A DNA stretch of 41,146 bases from positions 1-41,146 of the forward strand of contig JAIERK010000212.1 of NCBI GenBank assembly GCA_019746975.1, read 5' to 3'. Below, piece after piece: positions 16,719-26,397 of this stretch; the stretch's first letter is position 1; the number at the start of each line of letters is the position of its first letter. A program made the translations under genes and the position numbers. The stretch comes from Candidatus Obscuribacterales bacterium (GTDB lineage: Bacteria; Cyanobacteriota; Vampirovibrionia; Obscuribacterales; Obscuribacteraceae). The notes beneath the pieces are model-generated. The model did not search any database. It was not told the DNA's origin and saw only the letters and a program-made list of their open reading frames with translations.

Positions 16719-19313
16719 ATGGCACCGGACGACCGGACCGGATGGGAGTCCACGTTCAAAAGCGGCCTTGATGCCTGTTCGAGATACGAGTACTCGAAGG
16801 CCCAGAGGTTCTTCAACAAGGCGCTCGAAGAGGCGCACAGAGAAAATGCGGTTGACCATTCAATCGGCGAGATTTTCTTCAATCTCGGGTGGTGCCATCA
16901 AGCGTTGCATGAATACCAGGCAGCGGAGCAGAGGTACAAGCAATCGCTCGCCACTATGGAAAGATGCCATGGAAAGACCTCGGACGCAGCTGACCGAGTT
17001 GCCAATCAGATCGTGGAGCTTTTTCGAATCTCGAATCGGAGCGAGCAGATCGATGCTTTTTTGAAATCTCGCGGGCAATCGTCTGTTTCTCACCAATCCG
17101 GCGGAATCAGCGATCAAGCCGCTGCCGATCTCAACGCATTATTGTCTTCAGGAGCGTCTCGTTCTTCATCTTTTCCAAGCAACTCAATTGCGCCGGGGTC
17201 TCCGCTCAATGCGCTACCGCCTGGTGCCGTGCCGTCTGCGTATCCTCAGATACAGTCATCGCCGCCGCCGGCGCCATCTTCGAGACCCAACAACTCGCTC
17301 ACGAATATGCTCACTACTTGGTCGAGAGACCAGGACTTGCTTCCGAAATCTGCGCCGCCGCTCCCATCACCTCGCGGATCCGCCGACGGTGCTATGCCGC
17401 CTCGAGTGAACTCTGGTACCTTCCCCGCGCCGCCGCTTCCGTCGCCTCGTGGGCCCAACGACGCTGCTATGCCGCCGCGAGTGAACTCCGGTGCCTTTCC
17501 AGCGCCCCCACCACCTCCACCGCCTGGCGTCGCGTCTGGCAATTTCCCCCCGACCGAGGTGTCGCCTGTCGTGGAGAGCACTTCGGCCGCGCCGGAGTCG
17601 TCACTGCCACCTGGACTTTCCTCCTTAAACTTTCCTCCAGTGGATTCACCACCTCGGGTACTATCCGGCACTTTTCCAGCAGCAGAACCTCCGTCCGTGC
17701 CCGACCCGTCGCCTCCGTCGCTCTCCACTGCGCCGCCGGCTTCCTCCGTGACGCCTTCGAGCGGTCGCAAGAAAAGCGACAACGGTGCCGACCAATTGGG
17801 GGCTCCAACTGCTGTGAAAATCAATCGAGGTCCGGAGACCTCATATCAGAGTGCTTTTGTTGCTGGAAGCATGTTTTCTGAAACGAGTGCTAATAGCCCC
17901 TCTTCTCCAAATACGGCTGTTCAAAATGCTCCTGGACCGAATCCGGCAGCTCTCTCGACCGGCATTGAAGTTGAAGATAGCTCGCCATCTTCAAGAGGCG
18001 AGGCGCTACAACAACAAGGTCGGAAGGTGAGGAATCGCTTCCTCGCCACCGCCACTGGTGCTGATGATCCCGCCTACGATGATCTGCTTGCCGGCGTGAG
18101 CTCCTCGCAGGGACCATTCGATATCGAACGATTTGTCCATCCGAAGGAGGTTATCTATCGCCGATTATCGATTGCGATCGGATGCGTGGTATATTTCTGC
18201 ATGGTCATATCTCTGGTCGCATTAGTCGTAGCGCCGCTCGCAGCTCTCGCCGCGTTCATCGCCCACGGGCTCTATCTGGGTGGGTTGCGTGGTTCTGGCA
18301 TTCGCGTGTCCAACCGGCAGTTTCCAGAAGTGCAGCAGTTGCTCGAAGAGTACTGCACGGTGCTGAGACTGGAGATACCTGAGGTGCTAGTCGTACACCA
18401 CGAAGGTATTTTGAATGCATGGGCTCAGCGTCTGCACCGGAAGAATTTGGTCATCATTAGTGCCGATGTACTCGAGCTTGCCTTCGAGCAAGGTGAAAAA
18501 GAACTCGCTTTTGTAATCGTTCATGAGCTCGCACACGTGAGGCTCGGGCATACGAAGTGGGGCTGGTTACATCTCCCAGCTGCGTTCGTACCATTCCTCG
18601 GTAGTGCTTATTCAAGGGCGTGTGAATACTCTTGCGATCGAATTGCGCGCAGGTTGGTACCTGATGGTGCGCTTTTCGGTTTGGTCGCGCTCGCTGCTGG
18701 AAAAAGACTTTATCGAAATGTCAACCTTAAAGCTCTGTATGAGCAGGCTGAAGAAGATTGGGGATTTTGGACATGGTTCCACGAGATCAATGCAAGCCAT
18801 CCTAACCTCCTCAATCGAATTCGGGCGATCGGAATTGCCGATGAAGCCGCTCGAAGATCGCTTGCTGCACTGTTGATCGTAGGTGCCGCTGCGCTGTTGT
18901 TATGTCCTCCGTCATCTGCTCAACAGATTGAATCTGTTTCCCTTCATCCCGTCAGTCGACATTCAGGCGTCCATATCCCGCCACTCTTGATCGCCGAGGT
19001 AGAAGAAACAGCCGAGAGCGACGGCGAGTATAAAGACGAAGGTGGGCAGGCAGATGAGTCTGCGACATCTAGTGACGACTCCGAACAGACCGCTTCTGAC
19101 GGCGATTCCACTGCAGGCGAGACTACTGCCCAAGGTGAGAGCGCAAGTTCTGAGCCGGTATCGCTCGCTCATCTCTTCATGAATGCGCTCGGAATAGGAC
19201 TTGTCGTCGTTGTGCTTCTGTCGATTCCAATCGGATTTACCACATTGATGTGTGCCATTATCTGGAAAATCGGTATGGTCATGCGCGGTGGACGAAAGCC
19301 GGATATCGGTTAA
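16719..19313 (+). CDS. TPR / proline-rich / membrane-bound M48 metalloprotease fusion
   Basis: 864 residues. About 1-110: two TPRs (IGEIFFNLGWCHQALHEYQA, AEQRYKQSLATME). About 150-440: Pro/Ser-rich linker with internal repeats (MPPRVNSGTFPAPPLPSPRG and a near copy). About 473-525: paired membrane segments. About 530-730: M48 (HtpX/Ste24-type) peptidase with zinc motif HELAH (His602, Glu603, His606) and the third ligand region EYSCD (Glu636, catalytic-side Asp640). A hydrophobic helix at about 708-725 and a final one near 825-850 flank an acidic Ser/Glu/Asp-rich tail. Known for the family: zinc-dependent cleavage of membrane or misfolded proteins. The active site is complete. TPR plus M48 is known (BepA has the order M48-TPR), but the N-terminal TPR with a long proline-rich spacer is unusual. 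Start ATG has a GAGGG upstream at short spacing. Confidence 0.9.
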   Translation: MAPDDRTGWESTFKSGLDACSRYEYSKAQRFFNKALEEAHRENAVDHSIGEIFFNLGWCHQALHEYQAAEQRYKQSLATMERCHGKTSDAADRVANQIVELFRISNRSEQIDAFLKSRGQSSVSHQSGGISDQAAADLNALLSSGASRSSSFPSNSIAPGSPLNALPPGAVPSAYPQIQSSPPPAPSSRPNNSLTNMLTTWSRDQDLLPKSAPPLPSPRGSADGAMPPRVNSGTFPAPPLPSPRGPNDAAMPPRVNSGAFPAPPPPPPPGVASGNFPPTEVSPVVESTSAAPESSLPPGLSSLNFPPVDSPPRVLSGTFPAAEPPSVPDPSPPSLSTAPPASSVTPSSGRKKSDNGADQLGAPTAVKINRGPETSYQSAFVAGSMFSETSANSPSSPNTAVQNAPGPNPAALSTGIEVEDSSPSSRGEALQQQGRKVRNRFLATATGADDPAYDDLLAGVSSSQGPFDIERFVHPKEVIYRRLSIAIGCVVYFCMVISLVALVVAPLAALAAFIAHGLYLGGLRGSGIRVSNRQFPEVQQLLEEYCTVLRLEIPEVLVVHHEGILNAWAQRLHRKNLVIISADVLELAFEQGEKELAFVIVHELAHVRLGHTKWGWLHLPAAFVPFLGSAYSRACEYSCDRIARRLVPDGALFGLVALAAGKRLYRNVNLKALYEQAEEDWGFWTWFHEINASHPNLLNRIRAIGIADEAARRSLAALLIVGAAALLLCPPSSAQQIESVSLHPVSRHSGVHIPPLLIAEVEETAESDGEYKDEGGQADESATSSDDSEQTASDGDSTAGETTAQGESASSEPVSLAHLFMNALGIGLVVVVLLSIPIGFTTLMCAIIWKIGMVMRGGRKPDIG

Positions 19314-19373
19314 AAGGACAGCAGGGAGTCACTTCTCATCGGTCTTCCGTGAGTTGTGACGATTGAGGAAGTG

Positions 19374-19412
19374 CTAAAGCCCAAATCTGCAAATGTCAGA
19401 ATTGGGCTTTAG
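19374..19412. terminator. Long hairpin between convergent genes
   Basis: CTAAAGCCCAAATCTG pairs with CAGAATTGGGCTTTAG, a 16-bp stem with one mismatch and a 7-base loop (CAAATGT). It lies between the stops of the M48 gene (19313) and the secreted protein gene (19488). No T run follows on either side, so it may act as a bidirectional transcript end or as an RNA-stabilising structure. Confidence 0.6.
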
Positions 19413-19487
19413 AATGAGTTGTCGCGAAGCTTGAAACACAGAAGGTTGTTTTTAACCATGATTTCGGTCGCGGCAGTGTCCGCGGGT

Positions 19488-19922
19488 TTAGAAAATTCCG
19501 AACATTCTTCTAATCTGATCTAAAAGTGATGGATTGCGATTGTTCATGTAATCCAGAAATGCCGGATCAGAGTATTGATTCCAATCGTAGGCGCCATTCC
19601 AGTTGTTGTTGTGATAAGCCAGCCACTGCGCGCGGAGCTGCGCGTCTACTTGTGCTCGTTGCGCGGCGGAGACCTGTGCGCTGCGGTTGCGCCAATTATT
19701 GCGCAAATAGTCTCGTCGTTGATTCCAACTGTGTTTGCCCCATTCCCAGCGAGCAATCTTTTTATTGACTTGGTTTCGATTTTTCACATACTTTCGGTAA
19801 TGCTTGTTCGAGTAGCCACGACCGTGTCCGCGACCGTCGTGGTGATCATGACGTGCGAAAGCTGGAGCGGAGATACTTAGCAATGCAATAGCAACGACCA
19901 GGTGAGTTGAGAATTTTTGCAT
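19488..19922 (-). CDS. Small secreted protein rich in Asn, Arg, Trp and Tyr
   Basis: 144 residues with a clear Sec signal peptide (STHLVVAIALLSISAPAFA, cleavage after AFA at about residue 23). The mature part starts with a His/Gly-rich patch (RHDHHDGRGHGRGY) that could bind metal, then a basic, aromatic-rich helical region (YRKYVKNRNQ, WEWGKHSWNQRRDYLRN). AGGAG 5 bases before the ATG supports the start. No family recognised. It resembles periplasmic proteins of the RcnB/DUF-type in composition only. Confidence 0.8.
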   Translation of the reverse strand: MQKFSTHLVVAIALLSISAPAFARHDHHDGRGHGRGYSNKHYRKYVKNRNQVNKKIARWEWGKHSWNQRRDYLRNNWRNRSAQVSAAQRAQVDAQLRAQWLAYHNNNWNGAYDWNQYSDPAFLDYMNNRNPSLLDQIRRMFGIF

Positions 19923-20926
19923 GAGGGCTCCTGTAGTTTTCCCATAGAGCAGAGAGATGTACTGGATCTCAATAGCATAGCCGGTGAAAGATAGAGCATG
20001 TGCAACTTGCGTCTGGCTTGCGAGTCTTTGAAACGCTCCAGAAAATTTAACGCTCTGCCTCCGACCTTTAGGCTATAGGAAGTTGCACTTCTGGACAACC
20101 CTGCGAGAATTACTTGCACATTCGGACCGGATGGTCCATTCGTTGGGTTTCATGAAATTTTTCGGCTGAGTTGCATCGGCTCGGAAGTGCAATGTCTGGC
20201 GGAAAATGGCAGCAAATTCACACCGCGAGGCCTGGCCCAGTTTTCTCTGGGTCGACTGTCTACGAAGGTGCCGGATCGCGCGCCTGCGAAGATGCAGTAG
20301 ATTCATCGTGTTCCGGCGACTGCCTCGAACTATGTTTACCTCAAGACGTTTAGTTCGCCGGCTTAGATCGAATTATCCAGATCGTGTGAGAACAAACTCA
20401 ATCGGTTTTTCTCCGGTGGAAAATCGATCGAGTTTCGATCTTTAAATAGACCTAAACTCTGTTGAGTTGGTGATGAGTTGGACCTTAGACGACAGGACTT
20501 CGTGACTTGGCAGTGCTGATGCTGTCCAACGGCGACAAAAGACGCGAGGGACTTGCGATTAGTCCTGTGTAATCAATGTCACCTGCTGTTTCCAAGCGCT
20601 TGTCGCAAGAGCGCTATCTTGGGACAATATCTCTTTGTATCGTTGACTTGGATTCCGATGCAGTTGATGCTTCGGGCACTCTCTCTATCCAAATCCTCGA
20701 GCGGCAAATGTCCTCACTACATATGTGTTGAATAGTCACGCGTAATCCCATCGCGAGATTTTCGAATGACGGCCTGCTGCAGCTAGTAGCAAGCGAAGGT
20801 GGTTCCTGAGACAGCTGACTTAGTCGATTCACGAGACACCACGGAAGGTACTCAGATGGTACTGCGGGTAGTGAACAGCAATTGACTGCGCACATCGAAG
20901 AAACATGGAGTATCAAGGTTATTAAC
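19923..20926. other. About 1 kb without a recognisable gene
   Basis: Short open frames occur on both strands (for example 20614-21015 minus, 20553-20735 plus), but none has a ribosome site or a protein-like pattern. A small hairpin GATCGA-GTT-TCGATC lies at 20426-20440 followed by TTTAAAT. The stretch must hold promoters for the divergent genes at 19922 and 20927. It may contain an eroded gene or an RNA gene that I cannot identify. Confidence 0.5.
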
Positions 20927-21775
20927 ATGCTGAACGGGCTCTCTCTCGAAGCGATTAATCTCTCGGTCGACAATGGCGTGCTTTCGGTTACCCTCAATCG
21001 CCCCGAGTCGATCAACGCATTGTCGACTGAAATGGTGGCGGAGTTAACCGCAGTATTTCAGCGAATTGGTCAGGAGTTTCACAAGAAGGAAGGCACTCCG
21101 CGACTTGTGATCATGCGCGGAGCCGGCGGCAATTTTTGCGGTGGCGGCGATGCTGAAGAGATGGCGCGCCTCGCTGAGTGCTCCAGACGCGGCGAGCTTG
21201 TTGCGATCGCCGCTCACAACAGCTTAGCAGGACGGTTGTTCAGCGTTGTCAGTGAGTGTCCGGTACCGGTCGTAGCGGCGGTCGAAGGTATCGCCCTGGG
21301 CGGAGGGCTCGGACTGAGCTGTGCTGCGGACGTCACGGTAGCAACCGCTGACGCTCAATTCGGACTTCCCGAAACGAGCCTGGGCTTGATACCGGCGCAG
21401 GTGGCACCCTATATTCTCCGGCGAGTAGGACAGTCTCGCGCCAAGCTTCTGGCAATAACCGGTAGGCGCTTCGATGCAGCAAGTGCTGAAAGGATGGGAC
21501 TTGTTCATTACCTGGCTGCCGACCGAAAAGCCATGGATGCCACCATATCCGGTATAAGCGCCGATATGTTGAAGTGTGCACCCGGTGCTCTGGCCTCGGC
21601 TAAGCAACTGATGTGTCAATCATTCGAACCGGGAGTGGACGATTCGGATCGATTGGCGGTTCTTTTCGCGAAGCAGATGGCTTCCGGCGAAGGGCTGGAA
21701 GGAACGCGAGCCTTTTCAGAAACGCGCAGTCCGGCATGGGTTATTCACAGAGCTGCGCCTGTAGCAAAATTTTGA
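20927..21775 (+). CDS. Enoyl-CoA hydratase/isomerase (crotonase) family protein
   Basis: 282 residues from ATG at 20927, with AAGG about 7 bases upstream; a TTG 45 bases earlier is less likely. Crotonase fold: oxyanion-hole segments GGNFCGGGDAEEM (about 68-79) and AVEGIALGGGLGL (about 118-130). The second catalytic Glu is present (Glu149 in GLPETSLGLIPAQVAPYIL), while the first (normally GGGxE) is replaced by Gly. The stretch PETSLGLIPAQVAPYILRRV is close to that of methylglutaconyl- and isohexenylglutaconyl-CoA hydratases (LiuC/AtuE). So the likely reaction is hydration of a branched glutaconyl-CoA-type substrate in leucine or acyclic terpene breakdown; this assignment is tentative. No partner genes (carboxylase, lyase) are in the window. 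Confidence 0.88.
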   Translation: MLNGLSLEAINLSVDNGVLSVTLNRPESINALSTEMVAELTAVFQRIGQEFHKKEGTPRLVIMRGAGGNFCGGGDAEEMARLAECSRRGELVAIAAHNSLAGRLFSVVSECPVPVVAAVEGIALGGGLGLSCAADVTVATADAQFGLPETSLGLIPAQVAPYILRRVGQSRAKLLAITGRRFDAASAERMGLVHYLAADRKAMDATISGISADMLKCAPGALASAKQLMCQSFEPGVDDSDRLAVLFAKQMASGEGLEGTRAFSETRSPAWVIHRAAPVAKF

Positions 21776-21873
21776 TGTATACAATGTGCCCCGAATAATC
21801 AAGTTGATCGCGGAAATACCGCGGAACGCCAATGGTAAGGTTCTCAAACGGTTACGGAAATAGTTGAGGTACG

Positions 21874-22602
21874 ATGCGAAACTTTTTTGTATTAGCCATT
21901 CTGATGATATCTGGTCTGTGCGCTAACAGCGCTTTTGCTCTGGAGTCGAAGCTTTCCGATCTGTCCTGGATGGTTGGACAGTGGCAATGCAAGGCAGACA
22001 GTGCGGAATTCGAAGAACATTGGATGCGCGCCTCCGGAGACTCCATGATTGGCATGGGCCGAGAAGTGAAGGACGGTAAGCTTGCTTTTCATGAGTATCT
22101 TCGTCTCGAAGGCAGAGACGACGGTATTTACTATATCGCTCAACCATTCGGCAAAATAGTTACTGAATACAAACTCACAAAAGCCACACCCAGTGTCATG
22201 CTATTCGAAAATCCCGATCACGATTTCCCAAAGAAGATTGAGTATTCACTGCAGAAGGATGGATCTATTTTTGTCACCGGCAGTGGTGACGCTGCAGATA
22301 AGGATAAAGAGTTTCGGTATCACCTAATGAAAATGAATCTGCGGGCCTCGACGGACAAGGCGTTGAGGACGGAAAAGGCAGAGAAGACTGCAGTGTCGGA
22401 GAAGACGAGCAAGGCAGATCCTATAAATAGAGCCGACAAATCGGATAAAGAAGATAACGTAGACAAAGCAGTGAAGGCAGATAAGTCCGATAAGTCCGAC
22501 AAAACGGATATGTCCGACAAAACCAAAACCAATACCAAAGGCAAAGCGAAGTCGGGTCGCTTTATGAATCCGATCAAGAGCGTTAACCAGTTGTTGTTTT
22601 AG
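21874..22602 (+). CDS. Secreted DUF6265-like protein with Asp/Lys-rich tail
   Basis: 242 residues. Sec signal peptide NFFVLAILMISGLCANSAFA (residues 3-22). Residues about 25-150 match the DUF6265 pattern as I remember it: LSWMVGQWQC, EEHWMRASGDSMIGMGREV, FHEYLRLEG, GIYYIAQPFGK and FENPDHDFPKKIEY. These are lipocalin-like beta proteins of unknown role. The C-terminal 80 residues are charged and repetitive (ADKSDKSDKTDMSDKTK) and end in a basic stretch. GAGGT precedes the ATG. It lies about 100 bp downstream of the crotonase gene on the same strand. The tail may bind the cell envelope or metal ions; that is a guess. Confidence 0.82.
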   Translation: MRNFFVLAILMISGLCANSAFALESKLSDLSWMVGQWQCKADSAEFEEHWMRASGDSMIGMGREVKDGKLAFHEYLRLEGRDDGIYYIAQPFGKIVTEYKLTKATPSVMLFENPDHDFPKKIEYSLQKDGSIFVTGSGDAADKDKEFRYHLMKMNLRASTDKALRTEKAEKTAVSEKTSKADPINRADKSDKEDNVDKAVKADKSDKSDKTDMSDKTKTNTKGKAKSGRFMNPIKSVNQLLF

Positions 22603-22914
22603 TAAACACTTCCGACGAACGGCTAGTACAAGTAGATCACCCACGCCTTCAAGCAATAGGAATGGGTAACAACACGCCCTTCGGTCGCGAAGTCCTGATG
22701 ATGTCCGGGGGCGAATACTGTCGACGGTTTGATTATCCGCCTTCAGTTTGCAGCAAATTAACAAATAACCAACCGATATGCAATCGATTGCCAATCGCTA
22801 TTTAGCGATTGTGGTCGAGAATAGAAATTATCATAAAACCCCTTCCCGAGGCCCGAGTGGTGTGCAAGCACCAAAGAGCAGGTATCGGTGCGGCAATTCC
22901 GCGGAGAGTTTCAC
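22603..22914 (+). other. Intergenic region with hairpin CAATCGC/GCGATTG
   Basis: About 310 bp without a gene. A 7-bp perfect stem, CAATCGC (22792-22798) and GCGATTG (22805-22811), closes a TATTTA loop. No T run follows, so it is more likely an operator or 5' leader structure of the gene at 22915 than a terminator. Confidence 0.4.
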
Positions 22915-23238
22915 ATGGACAGCAAAATTGAATCGTCCTCGTTCGGCACTGGTAGCAAAATAGCTCGGGTAGTAGCGCTCGCCGTTCTATCTCTTGGACT
23001 GTTTCCGCTGTCCGCATTTGCAGAGACCTGCATGACAGACTCGCTCATGATGATTGATGAGACTGTTGAGGTAAAGCGATCGCATCCCATAAAGAAGGTC
23101 AAGTCGCACCGCAAACAAACACGATTGGTTGCCGGAAATTCTGCCAAGCTTGGCCCTGCAAGACAAGCGACTTCAGCGCCAATAGACGTGTCCGGCACAA
23201 AAATCAGTCAGGTGCACACACAGGAAGGTTCTCGTTAA
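22915..23238 (+). CDS. Small secreted basic protein, unknown function
   Basis: 107 residues from ATG at 22915, which has GGAGAG about 7 bases upstream; an in-frame start at 22888 lacks one. A signal peptide with an extended n-region ends in VLSLGLFPLSAFA (cleavage after AFA at about residue 36). The mature peptide of about 70 residues is basic (KRSHPIKKVKSHRKQTR) with a single Cys near its start. No family recognised. Confidence 0.65.
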   Translation: MDSKIESSSFGTGSKIARVVALAVLSLGLFPLSAFAETCMTDSLMMIDETVEVKRSHPIKKVKSHRKQTRLVAGNSAKLGPARQATSAPIDVSGTKISQVHTQEGSR

Positions 23239-23283
23239 CTCTCCCGAAATTGCGACTCTGTCTTGTGGCTGCCGTGTATTGCC

Positions 23284-23442
23284 ATGAACAATCTGGGGAG
23301 TATGTACCCTACTGGCCAAATAAGTTTGAGAGAGGCGGAAACCTTGATTTCTAAGGCACTTTCTATACAGCAAAAAACGCTCGGAAAGTGCCATCCGCGG
23401 ACAGTTAGAAAGCAACACGAGCGCTTAGCTTTACAGAACCGA
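23284..23442 (+). pseudogene. Remnant of one kinesin-light-chain-type TPR
   Basis: The frame reads MNNLGSMYPTGQISLREAET, then ISKALSIQQKTLGKCHP, a single typical TPR_12/KLC repeat (pattern NNLGxxYxxxGxxxEAExLxxxALxIxxKxLGxxHP). There is no ribosome site, and the flanks are not TPR-like. It looks like the scrap of a larger TPR gene left between two genes. Confidence 0.55.
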
Positions 23443-23488
23443 ATTTCCTCAATCCGACATAATAAGAAGGAAAGTGTTTCGCGATTTT

Positions 23489-26122
23489 TTAAGGCAATTG
23501 CCTTTTGATTTTTTCGTTCTGGACATCGGTTAGACCATAGGCTTTTCCATTAGGCATGATGCGATGTAAGACTGCATTGGGGTCTCTCACGAGGCTGTCG
23601 CTCTTCAAAAGGTAATCGATGATACTGTCGAAGACGGCGGTATTTACGCTGAGTCTGTTGCTAATCGAATAAGCTGTAACATCAAGAAGCAAGTCTATGG
23701 CGTCCTCGTTATATGAGAAGACCAGTGCTTTTGCATGTTTTGAAAGATATTCCTGGATGGAGTTGACGGTCCTGGTTCTTTGACCATTCGCTTCGTTTTT
23801 CAAAATCTGTGAAAGCGATCTGGCGAGCATCAGATCCGGTGGCACTTTCACAGCGCCGAGCGCTGGGAATAGCCTTTCTGCAAGGGTCATCGCGACGTCT
23901 AGACGTTCTCTGCGAATCGAGATGTAGGCTTCGTTGGCAACAGCTCTCATTGTTAAGTAGTGGTTCCAGTCGAAAATGTTGCTGCAGATTGTCACTGCCT
24001 TATGGGCGGCCTCGTCAGCTTGATCTTCGATTCCGCGCTCGAGGAGATTGGCGGAGATCTCGATCCATAGAGAAGCGCATCTCGGATGCAGACTTCCAAA
24101 ACAATTTTCGATAACCGAAAGGGCGCGCTTCAACTTTTCAGTTGCCGACTCGAACTCACCTCTGGCAAAGAGGAATTTTGCAAAACTTTGTAGGTAGGCG
24201 GCATATGCCGGATCCTTTCGAAAGTGTTCGCCGCGTTCTGCAATTTGACCGCAGCGATCGACTGTCGCTTCAGCCGCCGTCAGCTTTTTCTGATTGACGT
24301 AGAATCGAGTAAGGGCGCTGGCTGTCTCCAATACTGCCGGCGATATGGTTGAGCAGCGCTCCTCCGCCAGTTTGACGTTCTTTATCAGGGAGAACTCCGC
24401 ATTTGCATATTTCCCTGTTGCGATCTCTAGTTCGTTGAGCTGACAGAGAGCGTCGATCATCGCCTGACTCAGATAGTTGCGCTTCGAGTTGCTGTCCAAC
24501 TCGATTACCTCTTCAAGTCGGATAATCGCTTTACTTGGAAAACCCTGCTGATTATAGAGATCCGCATAGGCTAAATTGAGTTGTTGTCCCAGTTCGAACT
24601 GCTCTGGAACTAGCGCTTCAATTGCTGCCTCTGCTTGCCTGAGAGATTGGCTTGCCTGCTGCAACTTGCTCTGCTCGATTTCGATCTTGGACTGGAGGAG
24701 ATAGAGCAAGCCAATCTGCGTTTTGAGCTTTGCCTTGTCGGGGTGCCTCTCGAAAACGTGCAAAGCGCTCGCTACATTTTTTTCGGCATCGACATACTTT
24801 GCCAATGCCAGATAGATGGAGGCAATATTGATTTCGCCATCGGCGAGCGCCTGATCGGTAGGTCTACCGTGCTCGCGCAGCATGTCGAGTCCGCGCAGTT
24901 GAGCCATCTGCGCCTGCTGATACGAATGCTGTTTTACATAAACTCTTGACAGCTCTTCGAATAGCCGTCCAGCCAACGCTACGTCACCGTGATCGCGTGG
25001 AAGCAGCACCTCAAGAGCTCTCGTAAAACACTTCTCTGCTCTTGTAAGCTGTCCGGCCTGCTTGAGCATGAGCCCTTTCTTCATGAATGGCTGAACGAGG
25101 CTAGTATCAGAGCTGCCGTGCCATGACTCGAGAATTGCGATTGCCTTGTCAAAGTGACTTTCTGCGTTGGTCATCTCTCCCAGTTCTGCCAGAAGGTCGC
25201 CCAACAACACGTGGACTCTAGCTACCTGGATGTGAGTTTCCCCATGAATCTGCTGCAAGAGCTCAAGCGCCCTCGTCAAATTGACGCGGGCTTCCTGGAG
25301 TCTTCCCGATTTGGAGTCCAGGTTGGCGAGGTTGAGCAAGATTAGTGGTGTCACATCCGCACCGTCGCCATACTCACCTTCGAGAACTCGCAAAAACTCC
25401 TGTAAAAATTGGCGAGCCGAATCAATTTCGCCCGTCGCCATCAAGCTCTGGGTTGCTGTCGCCGCCGCCCAATAGCTTTGCCACACCACTGCAGGAGGTA
25501 TTTCAGGTAGAAGCTGAAGCGCTGCTTTGTAAAGATGGCTTGATGTCTTATGCAATCCTAACCATGAAAATGCGTGGGCAATTTCGAGAAGCAAATTAAA
25601 GCGTCTGACCTTTCGCTGGGCCTCGGGCAGGCGTGCCACCTGGGCCGTCTGGTCAAGTTCTCCGTTAATCCAGTCGAACTCGGGCAATAGATTTCTTGGT
25701 CCAGCCATCTGATGGAGTTCGAAGTCGTTGGGGTCTGGCTCAGGCACCTGCCAACCCAACGAGTCCATCCAGATGTCCAGCGCTCGCCGAATGTCCAGCA
25801 TCGCCCCTTGTGGATTGTTCTGCGCGGACTTGATCTCAGAGAGCAACCGCAGCACCGTCGCCGTCTGGGGGTGGTGAAAGCCGAAATGTTTTTCCTTGAG
25901 CTTGAGAAGATCCTGTCCTAGTTTGAGCGCGTTGGCGTGCTCTCCCATGGTGAGCAATAGTCGGACGTTGAGCGCCAGGATGTCCTGATAAGCGGTATCG
26001 GCTTCATCCTGAATCGCCGTCAGGGCCCGACGATAGAGCCGCTCAGCCTCTAGATAGGCTCCTGCTATATGTGTTCTTAGCGCCCGTTCTGAGTGTTTGG
26101 CGATGTCGGTCGACTCAGTCAT
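23489..26122 (-). CDS. Large TPR protein (877 residues)
   Basis: Nearly the whole length is made of tetratricopeptide repeats of the 42-residue kinesin-light-chain/TPR_12 type, for example HANALKLGQDLLKLKEKHFG, LLGDLLAELGEMTNAESHFD and LFARGEFESATEKLKRALSV. I estimate 12 or more repeats. There is no signal peptide, membrane helix or enzyme domain. The expected role is a cytoplasmic scaffold or adaptor. Start ATG at 26122 is preceded by AAGAGG at long spacing (about 12 bases). It stands alone on the minus strand, convergent with the small secreted gene and divergent from the lipoprotein gene. Confidence 0.9.
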   Translation of the reverse strand: MTESTDIAKHSERALRTHIAGAYLEAERLYRRALTAIQDEADTAYQDILALNVRLLLTMGEHANALKLGQDLLKLKEKHFGFHHPQTATVLRLLSEIKSAQNNPQGAMLDIRRALDIWMDSLGWQVPEPDPNDFELHQMAGPRNLLPEFDWINGELDQTAQVARLPEAQRKVRRFNLLLEIAHAFSWLGLHKTSSHLYKAALQLLPEIPPAVVWQSYWAAATATQSLMATGEIDSARQFLQEFLRVLEGEYGDGADVTPLILLNLANLDSKSGRLQEARVNLTRALELLQQIHGETHIQVARVHVLLGDLLAELGEMTNAESHFDKAIAILESWHGSSDTSLVQPFMKKGLMLKQAGQLTRAEKCFTRALEVLLPRDHGDVALAGRLFEELSRVYVKQHSYQQAQMAQLRGLDMLREHGRPTDQALADGEINIASIYLALAKYVDAEKNVASALHVFERHPDKAKLKTQIGLLYLLQSKIEIEQSKLQQASQSLRQAEAAIEALVPEQFELGQQLNLAYADLYNQQGFPSKAIIRLEEVIELDSNSKRNYLSQAMIDALCQLNELEIATGKYANAEFSLIKNVKLAEERCSTISPAVLETASALTRFYVNQKKLTAAEATVDRCGQIAERGEHFRKDPAYAAYLQSFAKFLFARGEFESATEKLKRALSVIENCFGSLHPRCASLWIEISANLLERGIEDQADEAAHKAVTICSNIFDWNHYLTMRAVANEAYISIRRERLDVAMTLAERLFPALGAVKVPPDLMLARSLSQILKNEANGQRTRTVNSIQEYLSKHAKALVFSYNEDAIDLLLDVTAYSISNRLSVNTAVFDSIIDYLLKSDSLVRDPNAVLHRIMPNGKAYGLTDVQNEKIKRQLP

Positions 26123-26397
26123 ACAGGTGAAAACCTCTTGGGAAGATTAGCGGGGCTTAAGCAAATCGATTGTATCACCGCCTGGATGCGGGGCAAATAC
26201 AAAAAAAATCGGATGTAGCGCCGATCATCCTATATAATTTTTGGTTCGCATACTTTCTGATATCAATTGTAGCTATGGAAGCTGGCATCGGTGGAAGTTT
26301 GTTTTTCGAATTGCAAACGCAATTCGCCAGTTCTGCTATGGCTTCCGCGCCCCGGGCATGCATCGTCAATTCTGTTCGTACCTTTCTGTAGATCCCC

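Noticed and set aside
20614..21015. 133-codon minus-strand frame overlapping the crotonase start
   Set aside because: It overlaps a clear gene in antisense and has no ribosome site; composition looks like chance.
26170..26391. 73-codon plus-strand frame with a hydrophobic stretch before the lipoprotein gene
   Set aside because: No ribosome site; it spans an inverted repeat (26307-26326) and a probable promoter region.
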